From Paragordius varius (taxonomy: Eukaryota; Nematomorpha): DNA of 64,000 nucleotides. Both the position numbers and the translations under genes were made by a program. The notes under the pieces were generated by a model. The model worked only from the letters and a program-made list of their open reading frames with translations, ran no database searches and had not been told where the DNA came from. Where the stretch lies: contig OZ176051.1 of assembly GCA_964247055.1 (NCBI GenBank), forward strand, positions 11,098,001 through 11,162,000. Direction: 5' to 3'. Below are positions 1 to 10,416 of this stretch, in pieces. Numbering within the stretch: the stretch's first letter is position 1; each line of letters starts with the position of its first letter.

Positions 1-711
1 CATTTAATAAAAACAACTTTTTTCTAAAATTATTAACATTTTTGTTTAAAAAAACCTAGTTTTAAAAATAATAATAATCTTTTTCAAGAGCTTTTTAGAC
101 TTACTATCGTTTTTAACGAGAGATCAAATTCATAACTTAATTTAGTCCTAACCTTATATTTATCTTTTAAAATATTTTTGAAAAACGTTCGTATTGAAGA
201 AAAGTCTATATTGATTATAAATATGTTAAAAATAATAGGATAGATGAATGAGTCATAGCTTATTAATTATTGTTATAATCAAAATAAAAAAAGGGAACTT
301 GAAAATGGTTAATGAGCAACTTGAAGTACGAAAGTCATATATTTGATTTTTGACCAGTCAAAAAATTACAACCAATTACCGATGTATATGAACCGTAATT
401 ATTGCCACAAATACGTAAAATAATCTTACCCAAACTAATGATTGTAATAATCACAATACAATAAAAAAATTACTCAAATGTGAAAAAATTGTATTAAATA
501 AATGAGGCACGTGATAGACATTTTAGTTAGCAGCCACTATTAAGGTCATAAATATTTTCAAAACCAAAAACTTGTTAAAAAAATTAGACAAGCATACTTT
601 TTTATTACAGATTTTGACACATGATACTTACAAAAAAATTCAACTTTTATATCTTTTAATGCAAAAAAACTTGCTTGCTTCATTTTTTTCCGTCTACTAT
701 AATTATTTTAG
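1..711. other. AT-rich flank, probably an upstream intron of the threonyl-tRNA synthetase gene
   Basis: No exon could be supported here. The first recognisable exon begins at 712 after a TTTTAG acceptor, so this stretch is probably part of the intron before it. The short open frames inside it carry no family motif. The N-terminal TGS and editing domains of the enzyme must lie outside the window. Confidence 0.5.
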
Positions 712-3700
712 GATCAAGAACTTTTCTTTTTCCACGAACTCAGTCCCGGGTCCTGCTTTTTTTATCCGAAGGGAGCGCATATTTACAACACTTTGGTCGA
801 TTTTATCAGGGGTGAATATAAACGCCGTGATTTCACGGAAGTCATTACACCCAACATGTACAACGCTAAACTTTGGCAAATATCTGGACATTGGCAACAC
901 TATGCGGTATATATAAAGCATTTACAGTTTAAATTCACCCTTGAACAATTCAATTTCACCCTAATAATAAATTATGTGTTTTCGAACTAATATAAATCAT
1001 TAATAATATGAAATTTATCTTTATGGCATAGTTGATTTTTTCAGTATTATTTTAATTTAAAACATTTTTTATTTTTTAAAAAATATAAAATTATAGGTAA
1101 TTTTTAATCTCAAAAAAATATATTTGATTTGAGGGTGAATTCGAATGTATATATAAAAGATGAAACTTTTTTTCTCGATTAAAGGCAATAGTTTTTTACT
1201 TTTTTTAAAAAAAATGTAAGGTAAACATATTCAGTAATTTACAATTACAACTATTTTGAATAAAGATGTTTCTTAAATATTAATAGATGAAATGGTTTTG
1301 AAACTAAAAGTATTTTTTGACAATATGGATATCTTTGGATGTTTTCACATATTTGCCATTTTTGAAAAATATTACGTTTTATTCAGATATTCAAATTACT
1401 TTCTCATACGTTACATATATCATTTTTTTAAATAGTTGTTTGTCGGTCAAATTTAGCATTTAATATTTTTAACACCGACCAATTTTTAAATATTTTTGAT
1501 TATAAATTATGCTTATATTATTTATTTATAGAATAAAATTTTACAAATTTGCCGTTTTTTCACACTAATATAAAACATATCAATATTTTTTTGAAGAATG
1601 TCAATTTTAAAGTAAAATACCCCCTATTTTTAGGATAACATGTTTATTATTGATGAAAATTGTCCGGGCTCTAATAAAAATCAATCATCCATGAATGATA
1701 CACAAACTGAAAACCCGACAAATATATTTGCTAATGGTGCCTCCACCAAAAATACTGATGATAGCAACACTGCAACGATTGAAGCATCATTTTCTCATTC
1801 GTTAAATTTAGCTCCTACAAGTATACAAATCAAAACATTTAATAAACCATATTATATAAATATTATTTACAATTCGAATAAACTTCTAATCTCTTACAAT
1901 TCAAAAATACCCTCAAATAAAATATATATGTTTTTAAGATTGAAAATTACCTATATTTTTATATATTTTTAAAAAATAAAAATTTTGTTTTAGAATAAAA
2001 TTTTATTTATAAAGATATATTTCATATTAATTGAGTTATATAAGTTCAAAAACACATAATCCATTTTTAGGGTGAATTTGAATAGTTCAAGGGTGGATTT
2101 GAATCAAGTGTGAATTCGAACTGTAAATGGTATATTTGAAAAAGCATGGTTAGTTTTATAATTAAAATTTAAAAAATAGATTAAAAAACGTTTATCACAT
2201 TATGACATCTTAGACGATAGCGGTTGTTTTCTCTTTATAAATTTTAATCGATCGCATAGATTATTTAAAAGATAATTTTTGAATCATAAGATCATCCATT
2301 GATAACAATAATTAGATATAGAGTGTGTTTGTCACCTTATTTTTTTTTCAAACAAAAAACATTGATAATCTGAAAATTTATAAAACCAGTTGTTTTTTTT
2401 TACTAAAAGCGAATTAGTTTACGTTGAATCAATTTCAATAGTTTTTGGAAAATCATATATCTATTAATTTAAATATACCATCAGTTCAAATTCACCCTCA
2501 AACAATTCAAATTCACCCTAAAAATAAATTATGTTTTTTCGAACTAATATAATTCATTATTAATATAAAATATATGTTTATGGTATAGTTTATTATTTTT
2601 TCAGTATTATTTTAATTTAAAATATTTTATTTTTTAAAAATATATAAAATATAGGTAATTTTTAATTTTAAAAAACATATATTTTATTGAGGGTGAATTT
2701 GAATTGTTCGAGGGTGAATTTGAATTGTTCGAGGGTGAATTTGAATTGTTCAAGGGTGAATTTGAATTGTTTAAGGGTGAAATTGAATTGTAAATGGTAT
2801 ATATCAAAGTTTAAGCCGTAGTTTCAAAAAATTAACGTATATTTTTACCCAATTAAATATTATTATAATAATTGTGTTATCTTTTAATTGCAATAACAAA
2901 ATCCACCTATCTAAACTCTATATAAAAAGAATATGATTATCGTTGTCAGTTTTTGTAATTTGATTATCACACATATTTATTTAAAGCATATAGAATCCTT
3001 ATTTTACACATTAACTTCGCAGCAAATAACTTCTACTAACTTTACATATTTAATAAATAAAAATATTTTGCAACACATCAGCAAGTTTTAAGCTTGCAAA
3101 TTTAATTATATATTATATATTTTTTATAAAAATTATCATCCAATTTAATTCAAAAATTAATAAAGGTGAAACGTATGCCCTAAAACCTATGAATTGTCCT
3201 GGGCATTGTCTTATGTTTCGACAGCGAAATCCGCGGAGTTGGCGTGAGTTACCTATGCGTTTAGCCGATTTTGGCGTCCTACATCGCAATGAATTACGTG
3301 GCGCTTTAACTGGTCTTACTCGGGTCCGGAGATTTGTACAGGATGATGCACACATTTTTTGTGCCGTTGAACAGGTATGTGTATTAGAATAAAAATATAA
3401 AAATGTAAAAAGTTTTAGAGAGGTCCGCGTGGTACACCATATTACAGTCATGTATGTTTTATTTTAACGAAAAAATTCATTTTTTTTCGTTAAATGGGTA
3501 TAAAAATATTTGGTGAAGAATGGAAAAAAACAAGAGCTCTATGGTATTACAGTCATGTATGTTTAGAATTGGCAAACATACGTTTTTAATTGATTTTACT
3601 TTGTTTTCAATTGTAATGATGTTTGATATGTCAACTTTTAACATGCGCATTTTTAAGCCTAAAATAATAATAGCCTATTTATTGCAAACCATTAAAACAA

Positions 3701-6700
3701 AGTAAAATTATTTAAAAACTTATGTTTGACAATTCTAAACATACATGACTGTAACAATATCACATTCATCGAAAAAGTATATAATAATTACCATAGAGCT
3801 CTTGTTTTTTCCATTCTTTACCAAATATTTATATACCCATTTAATGAAAAAAAATTAATTTTTGATAAAAATAAAGGAGACATGACTGTATACTGATAAA
3901 AATGATGTTAACTGTTTGACACATTTGCACATATTTATGCGCCAAACAAGTACATCAAAATATTTAATAAATAGTTCTTAGGGCCGCATGCGGCTTATGG
4001 GCTGTGGTTTGAATACCACTGATCCATGTATTAAAATTTAAAATAAAAATACGAATGGACAAAGTTAAAATTCTTGTAATTTTGCTTGTATGATGCGAGC
4101 CATATTAACAGATCATATTCTAATGCCCGCTTTAATACTTATTGGGGTTGTTGACGACCCTAGGCCTCTTAAAATTAGAAATACATTGAATGTATTGAAT
4201 CCTATTTAAAAGTTTGCTTTTATACATATCACATTGATTCACCAAAATCAAATTGACCTGTTATTTAATATTTTAGTTAAAAACTAGACCAAATGGCCAC
4301 ATGCGGCCCCTGAAATTTTCAGCAGCTCGCGAGACATGTGATAAAGACCGATTAAATAAGTTTTAATCATAATTTTATTGACTTAAAATTTGAAGTAAAA
4401 TAAATATCTTTATTTATTTTTGTCTAATATAAAAATGGATATTCAAAAATTTTGCAGTTTTTTAAACATGATATATAATTGGCACAACGCTTATAAATAT
4501 AAAGGGAAATTTTTCATATTTCATATATAGTCATATAAAGTAAATTTAATACCATTTACAGTTCGAATTCATCCTTGAACAAATTCAAATTTACTCTAAA
4601 AATAAATTATGTATTTTCGAACTAATATAACTCCTTATTAATATAAAATATATTTTTATGGCATAGTTTATTATTTTAATTTAAAACATATTTTTATTTT
4701 TCAAAAGTATAGGTAAATTTTAATTTTAAAAAACATATAATTTATTTGAGGGTGAATTTGAATTGTTCAAGGGTATTTTAATTGTTTAAGGGTGAATTTA
4801 TCTTTTGTGTCCTTAGATTGAAGATGAAATTAAATCGTGTTTAGAATTCCTTTCAGACGTTTATTCTGTGCTGGGATTCAGTTTTAAACTTTATCTCTCT
4901 ACCAGGCCTGAAAAATTTATGGGAGATCCCAAGAAGTGGGATTTAGCTGAAAAGGTTGTTTTTTTCGATTGAAATACTTTTTTAACTTTAACTTTTATAG
5001 ATTTTAGGGAACTAATAAATTTGTTATATATCAATTTTCATTAAAATTATTAAAACATATTTTAAACCAAATAATAAAATTTAAATCATCAATTTATATA
5101 GGTTATTTATATACTTATTAATATAATAAACGATATTTTCAATATTCATAACCAAATAGGGCATTTTACGCAAAAATTATTCGTGGAAAAAAATTTAATT
5201 ATGTATATTAAAATTTATTATTTTCATTTCCTATTATTATTATCATTATTAATATGAAATATCTTATTAACCATTTTTTAATTTTTATGGAATGACATAG
5301 CAATTGGCAACCAGTTTAGACAATTTTGGGAAACCCTGGACCCTAAACCCAGGTGATGGAGCTTTCTATGGACCTAAAGTAATTTTTCCATACTATATTT
5401 GTTTTAAAATAAAAAATTTTTGAAATTTATGTTAATATGAATTTATTTCCACCCTTTTTATCATATATTTTTATAAAATGTTAACACGGAGCTACTTTTT
5501 GCTGTTTTCCAGAGATTTTTACAAATAAATATTTGGTTCTCTTGTTTTGATATTAATGATTTTGATCAAGTTCCAAATTTTTTTTCATTACTTGATATTT
5601 AATCACAAATGTATGGAAAAATCAATATTATAAAAATGAAAATAATTTTATCAAAAAAAAGACAAATATTTTTTTTATAAAGTCTGCCATAGTCTTATAA
5701 AATTAATTTTTTTTTATAATACCCTTTGGATTAGGCTAGTAAAATATTTTATTACCAATATAAATTTTTATGTTATTTTACAACCCAAATATATTATTTT
5801 AAAAAAAGAGTCAACGTTAAAATGGTATGGTTGTCTTTATACAAAACAAGTTGTATTTTAGTTTTACGTATAATTTAATTTTAAATTTTTACTGCAAATA
5901 ACATACAACATGGTTTTGGTTTCAAACTTTTATTTTACTCTTATTATATAAAATATATAAATTTCAAAATATTTTTATTCTCAATAAAAAACGTTCAATT
6001 AAGGCTAATACCTTACATATTTTACACATAAATTCTTTCACGGACCAATATAGATTGATATTATATTAATGGATGCACTACAAAGGCAACATCAATGTGC
6101 AACGATTCAACTCGATTTCCAACTCCCTGAACGATTTGACCTAACTTATGAAACGTAAATTAATTCAATTTTTCCCTAAAAATTCGAATAAAATTATATT
6201 TAAGCTTAATGTTTTCGCAGAGAATGTAAATTAGTCATATATATATAATTAAAAATAAAACCAGCCAAAAGAATTTTTTTTATAAAAACCATGATCTTTA
6301 ACCGTCATTTTTAGTTTAACCTATTGTTTTGGGGAGTAACACATTTAATTTTATATGCAATTACTCAAATATAAGGTTTAAAAAACCGGGATATTAATAT
6401 ATGGGCCATTTTATGAAAATATTAGTTTTTTACGTTTTATATTTTAATTTTTTAATGAATTTATTTATAATAACTTTGATACAATTATTATGTGAATTTA
6501 TAAATTCAATTTTACTATTTTTTTCTCTCTCAAAAAATTTTGATTATAATTTCACATAGAGGAAATGTCCAGGCTAATGAATCAAATAATACATCAAATT
6601 TGGCCCGACCTGTAATAATACATCGTGCTATTTTGGGTTCTTTAGAAAGAATGATTGCAATCCTAACTGAAAATTACGGGGGGAAATGGTAATAATATTT

Positions 6701-7941
6701 TTTACTTATATGTGATTTGTCAGAAAAGATTTAATATACGAATAAACTGAAAAATCTGTTTTAATTTTCGTGATACCCACTAGAAATTGTGAATAATTAT
6801 TAAAAGTTTTAATGAATTTTTGCTTTTATGTTTGTAATTAGATGTTAAATTAACACTATTTAATCTATGGTGCTCTGATTAGAACGGATTGTTTCTGTTT
6901 TTTACTAATAATCAGCTGTTCGGTTCCATTTTTGAATTATTTTTACCCGTAAATCTATAAAAGTAACGCTATTCTCTATTAATTTATATTTTTTATAGGC
7001 CATTTTGGTTGTCACCCAATCAGATTGCCATTTTACCCATCAGTGAAAAGTTTGATTCATATGCCGAAGAATTATTGCACACCTTAAAGCATAAACACGG
7101 TTATCAAGTACATGCTGTATGTGATTCGGGTGAAACGTTAAACAAAAAAATACGGAATGCTCAATTGGAACAAACTAATTTTATTTTGGGTAAGAAACAT
7201 ATAACTTTATAAAATGGATAAATAAATTTTTAACTATTTTACCCTGCTTACTTATCATAAATGAAAATGTGTTGTAATGTTTTTTAATTACAATAGCTAC
7301 GATGCCCGCATTTTTACCTATTTGGGGGGGCGTAAAAAAATGCGAATTAATCAATGTTAACATATTTAACCAATTGTTGCAAGTTCATTGCCAAAAACTT
7401 GCTAAATATCATTTTTACCAACACTTATAAAATTAAATAAAATATTTATATTTGAAAGTTTTGCGAATTTTTAATAGGCCCCAAAAACTATCTCGAAGGG
7501 TCGCACGCGGATGCGGTGTTTTAATATAAACTTTCTAACTTTTCTTAATCTGTTTAAAGTATTATTATTATTATTGATGTAGATACATATATGTTTTTAT
7601 GCGTTTGCATGCAAAATTAATTTAGGTATATCAAAATCAATTATTTTGTACAATATAATTGATTTTTGAGTATAAAACTATTTTCCTTATACCATTAATT
7701 CACGGACACACAAAATAGTGTTAAAAATATCTTAGTAAATTTAATATATATATATTCTCCACTTGCATATAATTTAAATATTTTTATAGTTGTGGGAGAA
7801 AAAGAAACTGCTAATCGTACAGTTAATGTACGGACCAGAGAAAATAAAATTTTGGGTGAAATGACACTTGAACGATTTATCCAAGGTTGTCAATCCTTAG
7901 TTTCAACAAAAAGTCCAGATAACGAATTATTTATTGAATAA
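712..7941 (+). CDS. TARS1: Threonyl-tRNA synthetase, cytosolic type (5' partial)
   Basis: Charges tRNA-Thr with threonine in the cytosol. Nine exons seen: 712-906, 1634-1820, 3166-3374, 4817-4954, 5301-5378, 6054-6154, 6560-6688, 6999-7189 and 7790-7941 (TAA). Together they make 459 codons in one continuous frame. The catalytic core is complete: HELSPGPAFFYPKGA, the zinc-ligand Cys in MNCPGHC, motif 2 around TRVRRF, the zinc-ligand His in [35 protein letters not shown], the zinc-ligand His and motif 3 in [13 protein letters not shown], then the anticodon-binding domain from WPFWLSPNQ to the C-terminus. The TGS and editing domains lie upstream of the window. Exon 2 encodes an odd Ser/Asn/Thr-rich insert of about 50 residues just before [13 protein letters not shown]. 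Introns carry several MITE copies. The nearest downstream gene (TFIIA small subunit) is convergent. Confidence 0.95.
911..1157. repeat. MITE family A, decayed copy 1
   Basis: Lies in the intron after the first visible TARS exon. The left end reads CATTTACAGTTTAAATTCACCC and the right end GAGGGTGAATTCGAATGTATAT, as inverted repeats with 19-21 bp internal units. The central part (AATAAATTATGT ... ATAGGTAATTTTTAAT) matches the other family A copies in this window. It is non-coding; the ends are eroded. Confidence 0.6.
1868..2147. repeat. MITE family A, copy 2
   Basis: Same family in the next TARS intron. The right arm has three TTGAA/GGGTGAATT units and ends CTGTAAATGGTATA, the family terminus. 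The left arm is strongly mutated, so the start is approximate. Confidence 0.55.
2474..2802. repeat. MITE family A, copy 3 (best preserved)
   Basis: Begins ATACCATCAGTTCAAATTC and ends GTAAATGGTAT. The left arm has two copies and the right arm five copies of a unit of about 19 bp (TTCAAATTCACCCTCGAACA read from the end inwards). The core contains no coding capacity. TA-rich flanks fit a TA target duplication. Confidence 0.7.
3443..3890. mobile_element. Mariner-like MITE (outer element), interrupted by a second MITE
   Basis: Non-autonomous element with long inverted arms. TACAGTCATG at the left pairs with CATGACTGTA at the right. The inner arm sequence around 3490-3543 (TAAATGGGTATA, GAATGGAAAAAAACAAG, AGAGCTCTATGG) is repeated in inverse at 3788-3850. 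TA at both ends suggests a TA target site. It sits in a TARS intron and contains a related element at 3548-3753. Confidence 0.65.
3548..3753. mobile_element. Mariner-like MITE (inner, nested)
   Basis: 206-bp palindromic element: TACAGTCATGTATGTTTAGA at the left and its inverse at the right, with a long arm (AATTGGCAAACATACG / TATGTTTGACAATT). It lies inside the outer element, so it inserted later. A close relative is at 25555-25751. It has no coding capacity; the open frame through it is just the palindrome. Confidence 0.7.
3910..4345. mobile_element. Non-autonomous hAT fragment
   Basis: Contains GGGCCGCATGCGGC followed by GGTTTGAATACCACTGAT, the usual end of ZBED5/SCAND3-type hAT elements, plus stretches (TTGACACATTTGCACAT, CCACATGCGGCCCC) resembling the end of the hAT relic at 27.5 kb. 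No clear 8-bp target duplication found. Boundaries approximate. Confidence 0.45.
4549..4801. repeat. MITE family A, copy 4, next to a splice acceptor
   Basis: Starts ATACCATTTACAGTTCGAATTC. The right arm has two or three units (GAGGGTGAATTTGAATTGTT) and is cut before the usual terminus. It ends about 15 bp before the TARS exon at 4817, so the polypyrimidine tract lies directly beside or partly in the element. Confidence 0.6.
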
Positions 7942-9841
7942 CCAACAACCGAGATTGAACTTGATTAGTTAAATTCTCACTACTCTTAATCATATAATTT
8001 TTTCTCTATATAAATATAAATTGCTTTGAATGGTTAATGATCCCTTGTGATTTAGCATTAATTTTCACGCCTCTCTTAGTGACATAAAACACAATTAAAC
8101 TAATTGATACACGCAATACATAATATGGAATATAATTTTTGGATAAAATTTTATAAATCAATTTCCACTACTGCATAATTGTCCTTTTTTATGATTTAGT
8201 TTGTTACTATTATCTGGCAATTTCTCTAACATATTCCATTATAATAAATTATATATATATATATATATGGTATAATTATTTTATGACCACATGATCGTTG
8301 ATTGTAGAGGCATGAGAATATGCGTGGTAAAAAGTAAATATTTCTATTTTTTAGATAATATTTAAATAATACATTTGTTTTAATATGAATATAAAATCGA
8401 TTTTTTTACAATTTTCAATAATTTTAGTGTTTTAATCTACAATCAAATAGCATAATAAAAACGGGTACAAAAATGACAAATTTACCACCATTCCTTTTAA
8501 CAAAATAATATTTACACTATAGTAAATTTAAAATTGCCCATGGTTTTCCTAGAATAGAATTACAACCGTTTTGATTTATATTTATTGTTTGCCTAATTAA
8601 ATGGTTACGATTCTATTATTATAATTACTTCATTATTTTAATGTTTGATTATCAAACATAAACTTATCTGTTTATAAATAAAAATGTAGAGTAATGGCTG
8701 AGAAAAAATTTCCAAAAAATGCCAATTGGTTTAACCTAAAATCAAAAATTATATTTTGTTATTTTATTAAAAAAGTTGGTGTTCAAGACTCCGACCCTTG
8801 AAAAAGACGCCACCTTAAAAAATAACGTGGTGAATGGTTTGTTTTTCCAAAAGGGGGTATCTTCAAAAACATTTATAAATATCTAAAAAGGTTTTTAAAT
8901 AAAAAATACATTTTAAAAGTTTTTTAAATTTCTACAATCAACGATCTTTCCTGGAATCATACATAAGACCTTATGAAGGTTTGAATTTGCAGCCAAAAGA
9001 TAAGACTTGGGTTAAGAATCAAATATAATATAATACAAGATTTAAGTTATTAATAGCGAAAAGAAAAAATTGCCGAATATGGTATTCTATAAAATGCTAT
9101 TTCCTTTCATTGATCCATAACTCTAAAGAAATCATTACAAATTCAAAAAAATACAATTTTACATGTTCATCTCTTGTATGTCAACATCATACAGTCCATT
9201 TATTTGTTTAAACGATTTTCATTTTTATGTAAATTGTATAACGTTTAAAATGTTAAAAAAATTAAAATGACCTAGGGCTCCAAGGTCTTTGTGGTCGGTA
9301 GAATTCTTTTACGTATTTAATAAAGGCATGATGCCCAGGGAGAGTTATATTAGTGCTACCAAATAAATAGCTTGTCCTAAAAATAACTTTCCAGAAACCC
9401 CATGCATACTATAAATTCTATACTAAAACAAAAACAAATCCGATTTTAAAAACGTTACAGTAAAATATGCCTGAAAACAAAGAAATAATTAAATTCAAAT
9501 ATTAATATCAGTTATTTGGTCAAATAATTACAATGAATATTTTTTGGGCCATCTTTACATTGTTGACATTAGAAAATAATAATGTTTTTAAAGATAACTT
9601 TTTTACAAATCCCCTGCAACAATTTCTTTATAATGTTTTGTTTAAAAAATATGTTTTGATATAATAAGCATATATGGTTGTTGTAAGAAACATCCACCGC
9701 TAATTCAAATATATTATATCATTAGCCCGTAATTTCTAGCTTTTAATCACAATTGATCTTATAAAGAATCGTCCAATAAATGCATAATAATAAATAGTAA
9801 TTAAATATAAATAATTTATTGAGCCAAATATGTAAAATATT
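7942..9841. other. Gene-poor interval between convergent TARS and TFIIA genes
   Basis: Holds the 3' flanks of both genes, a (TA)n tract at 8249-8268 and AT-rich sequence. The only possible coding piece is a short minus-strand exon candidate at 9262-9408, listed separately. No RNA gene or clear transposon recognised. Confidence 0.5.
9262..9408 (-). CDS. Possible terminal exon, unknown product
   Basis: After a TTATAG acceptor-like site, 48 codons run to a TAA. The peptide starts YAWGFWKVIF, continues SYLFGSTNITLPGHH and ends EFYRPQRPWSPRSF. Its composition (aromatic, basic, proline-rich) is more protein-like than the surrounding AT-rich frames, but I recognise no family and no upstream exon. 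It could be chance or a relic. Confidence 0.18.
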   Translation of the reverse strand, partial: YAWGFWKVIFRTSYLFGSTNITLPGHHAFIKYVKEFYRPQRPWSPRSF

Positions 9842-10273
9842 TCATCTTTTTTGATCAGTTTCATTTTTCGGTAATTGCAACATTGGGTTTTTAGCTAAAA
9901 TAATAATAATAAAATATACCTTTCCCATCACAAGCGACTACTTTGACTTTAGAAACTTTAAGTAAATCAGACATTTCACGAAATTCAACATCATTTAAAA
10001 GGAATGTCCAAACATTATCACAAAAACGATAAGTGTTTAGGTGACCAGCCTAAAATAAAATTTCAGATACTCTGAAGTTTATGCGAGATCGGACGCGGCT
10101 TGTCAAAGCAGTATTAATGACCTTATCATATTGCACCAAGATCTTGTACTTAATTTGCGGTGTTATTTGACCAGCCTTAATAGAATAAGAATAAAAACTA
10201 CTTCAAGCATTTCATCAAGCGTTTCTTGCAACGCAAGTCCCAATGTAGTGTTTCGGTATATTTGATAATTCAT
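9842..10273 (-). CDS. GTF2A2: Transcription initiation factor IIA small (gamma) subunit
   Basis: Pairs with the TFIIA alpha/beta subunit and stabilises TBP on the TATA box in RNA polymerase II initiation. Four exons on the minus strand: 10273-10202, 10175-10071, 10049-9920, 9894-9842, giving 119 residues (human 109). Family blocks: [10 protein letters not shown] (N-terminal helix), [22 protein letters not shown], then [31 protein letters not shown] short charged tail ends NETDQKR. The three introns are only 26, 21 and 25 nt, all GT-AG; without removing them the frame stops early. The gene is head-to-head with the coenzyme A carrier, 143 bp between the start codons. Confidence 0.95.
9895..9919 (-). 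other. Ultra-short intron, 25 nt (GTF2A2 intron 3)
   Basis: GTATATTTT...ATTTTAG between ACDGK and the C-terminal tail; phase 1. Splicing gives [13 protein letters not shown] then stop. Confidence 0.85.
10050..10070 (-). other. Ultra-short intron, 21 nt (GTF2A2 intron 2)
   Basis: GTATCTG...TTTTAG between SRINFR and AGHLNTYRF; phase 0. Its final triplet is an in-frame TAG, so it cannot be translated. Shortest intron in the window. Confidence 0.9.
10176..10201 (-). other. Ultra-short intron, 26 nt (GTF2A2 intron 1)
   Basis: GTAGTTTTT...TATTAAG between LDEMLE and AGQITPQ. Its length is not a multiple of three, so removal restores the family reading frame. Confidence 0.9.
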
Positions 10274-10416
10274 TTAAATCAATTTTGAACCATGATAGAT
10301 TTTGATTGAATGGATGTTGCGCACACACAAAACCATGTGTTGCTCATTTTTGAAGGTGTGTGTTACATCACCTCAATATGTATTTTATTAATGTCATAAC
10401 TTTTTTATGATAAAAT
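10274..10416. promoter_or_regulatory. Divergent promoter region, GTF2A2 / SLC25A42
   Basis: 143 bp between two oppositely oriented start codons. Holds one short less AT-rich stretch (TGCGCACACACAAAACCATG) and AT-rich remainder. No TATA box, initiator or factor site can be claimed. A shared bidirectional promoter is inferred from geometry alone. Confidence 0.5.

Noticed and set aside
3520-3705. 61-codon plus frame
   Set aside because: Runs across the nested MITE palindromes; no protein signal.
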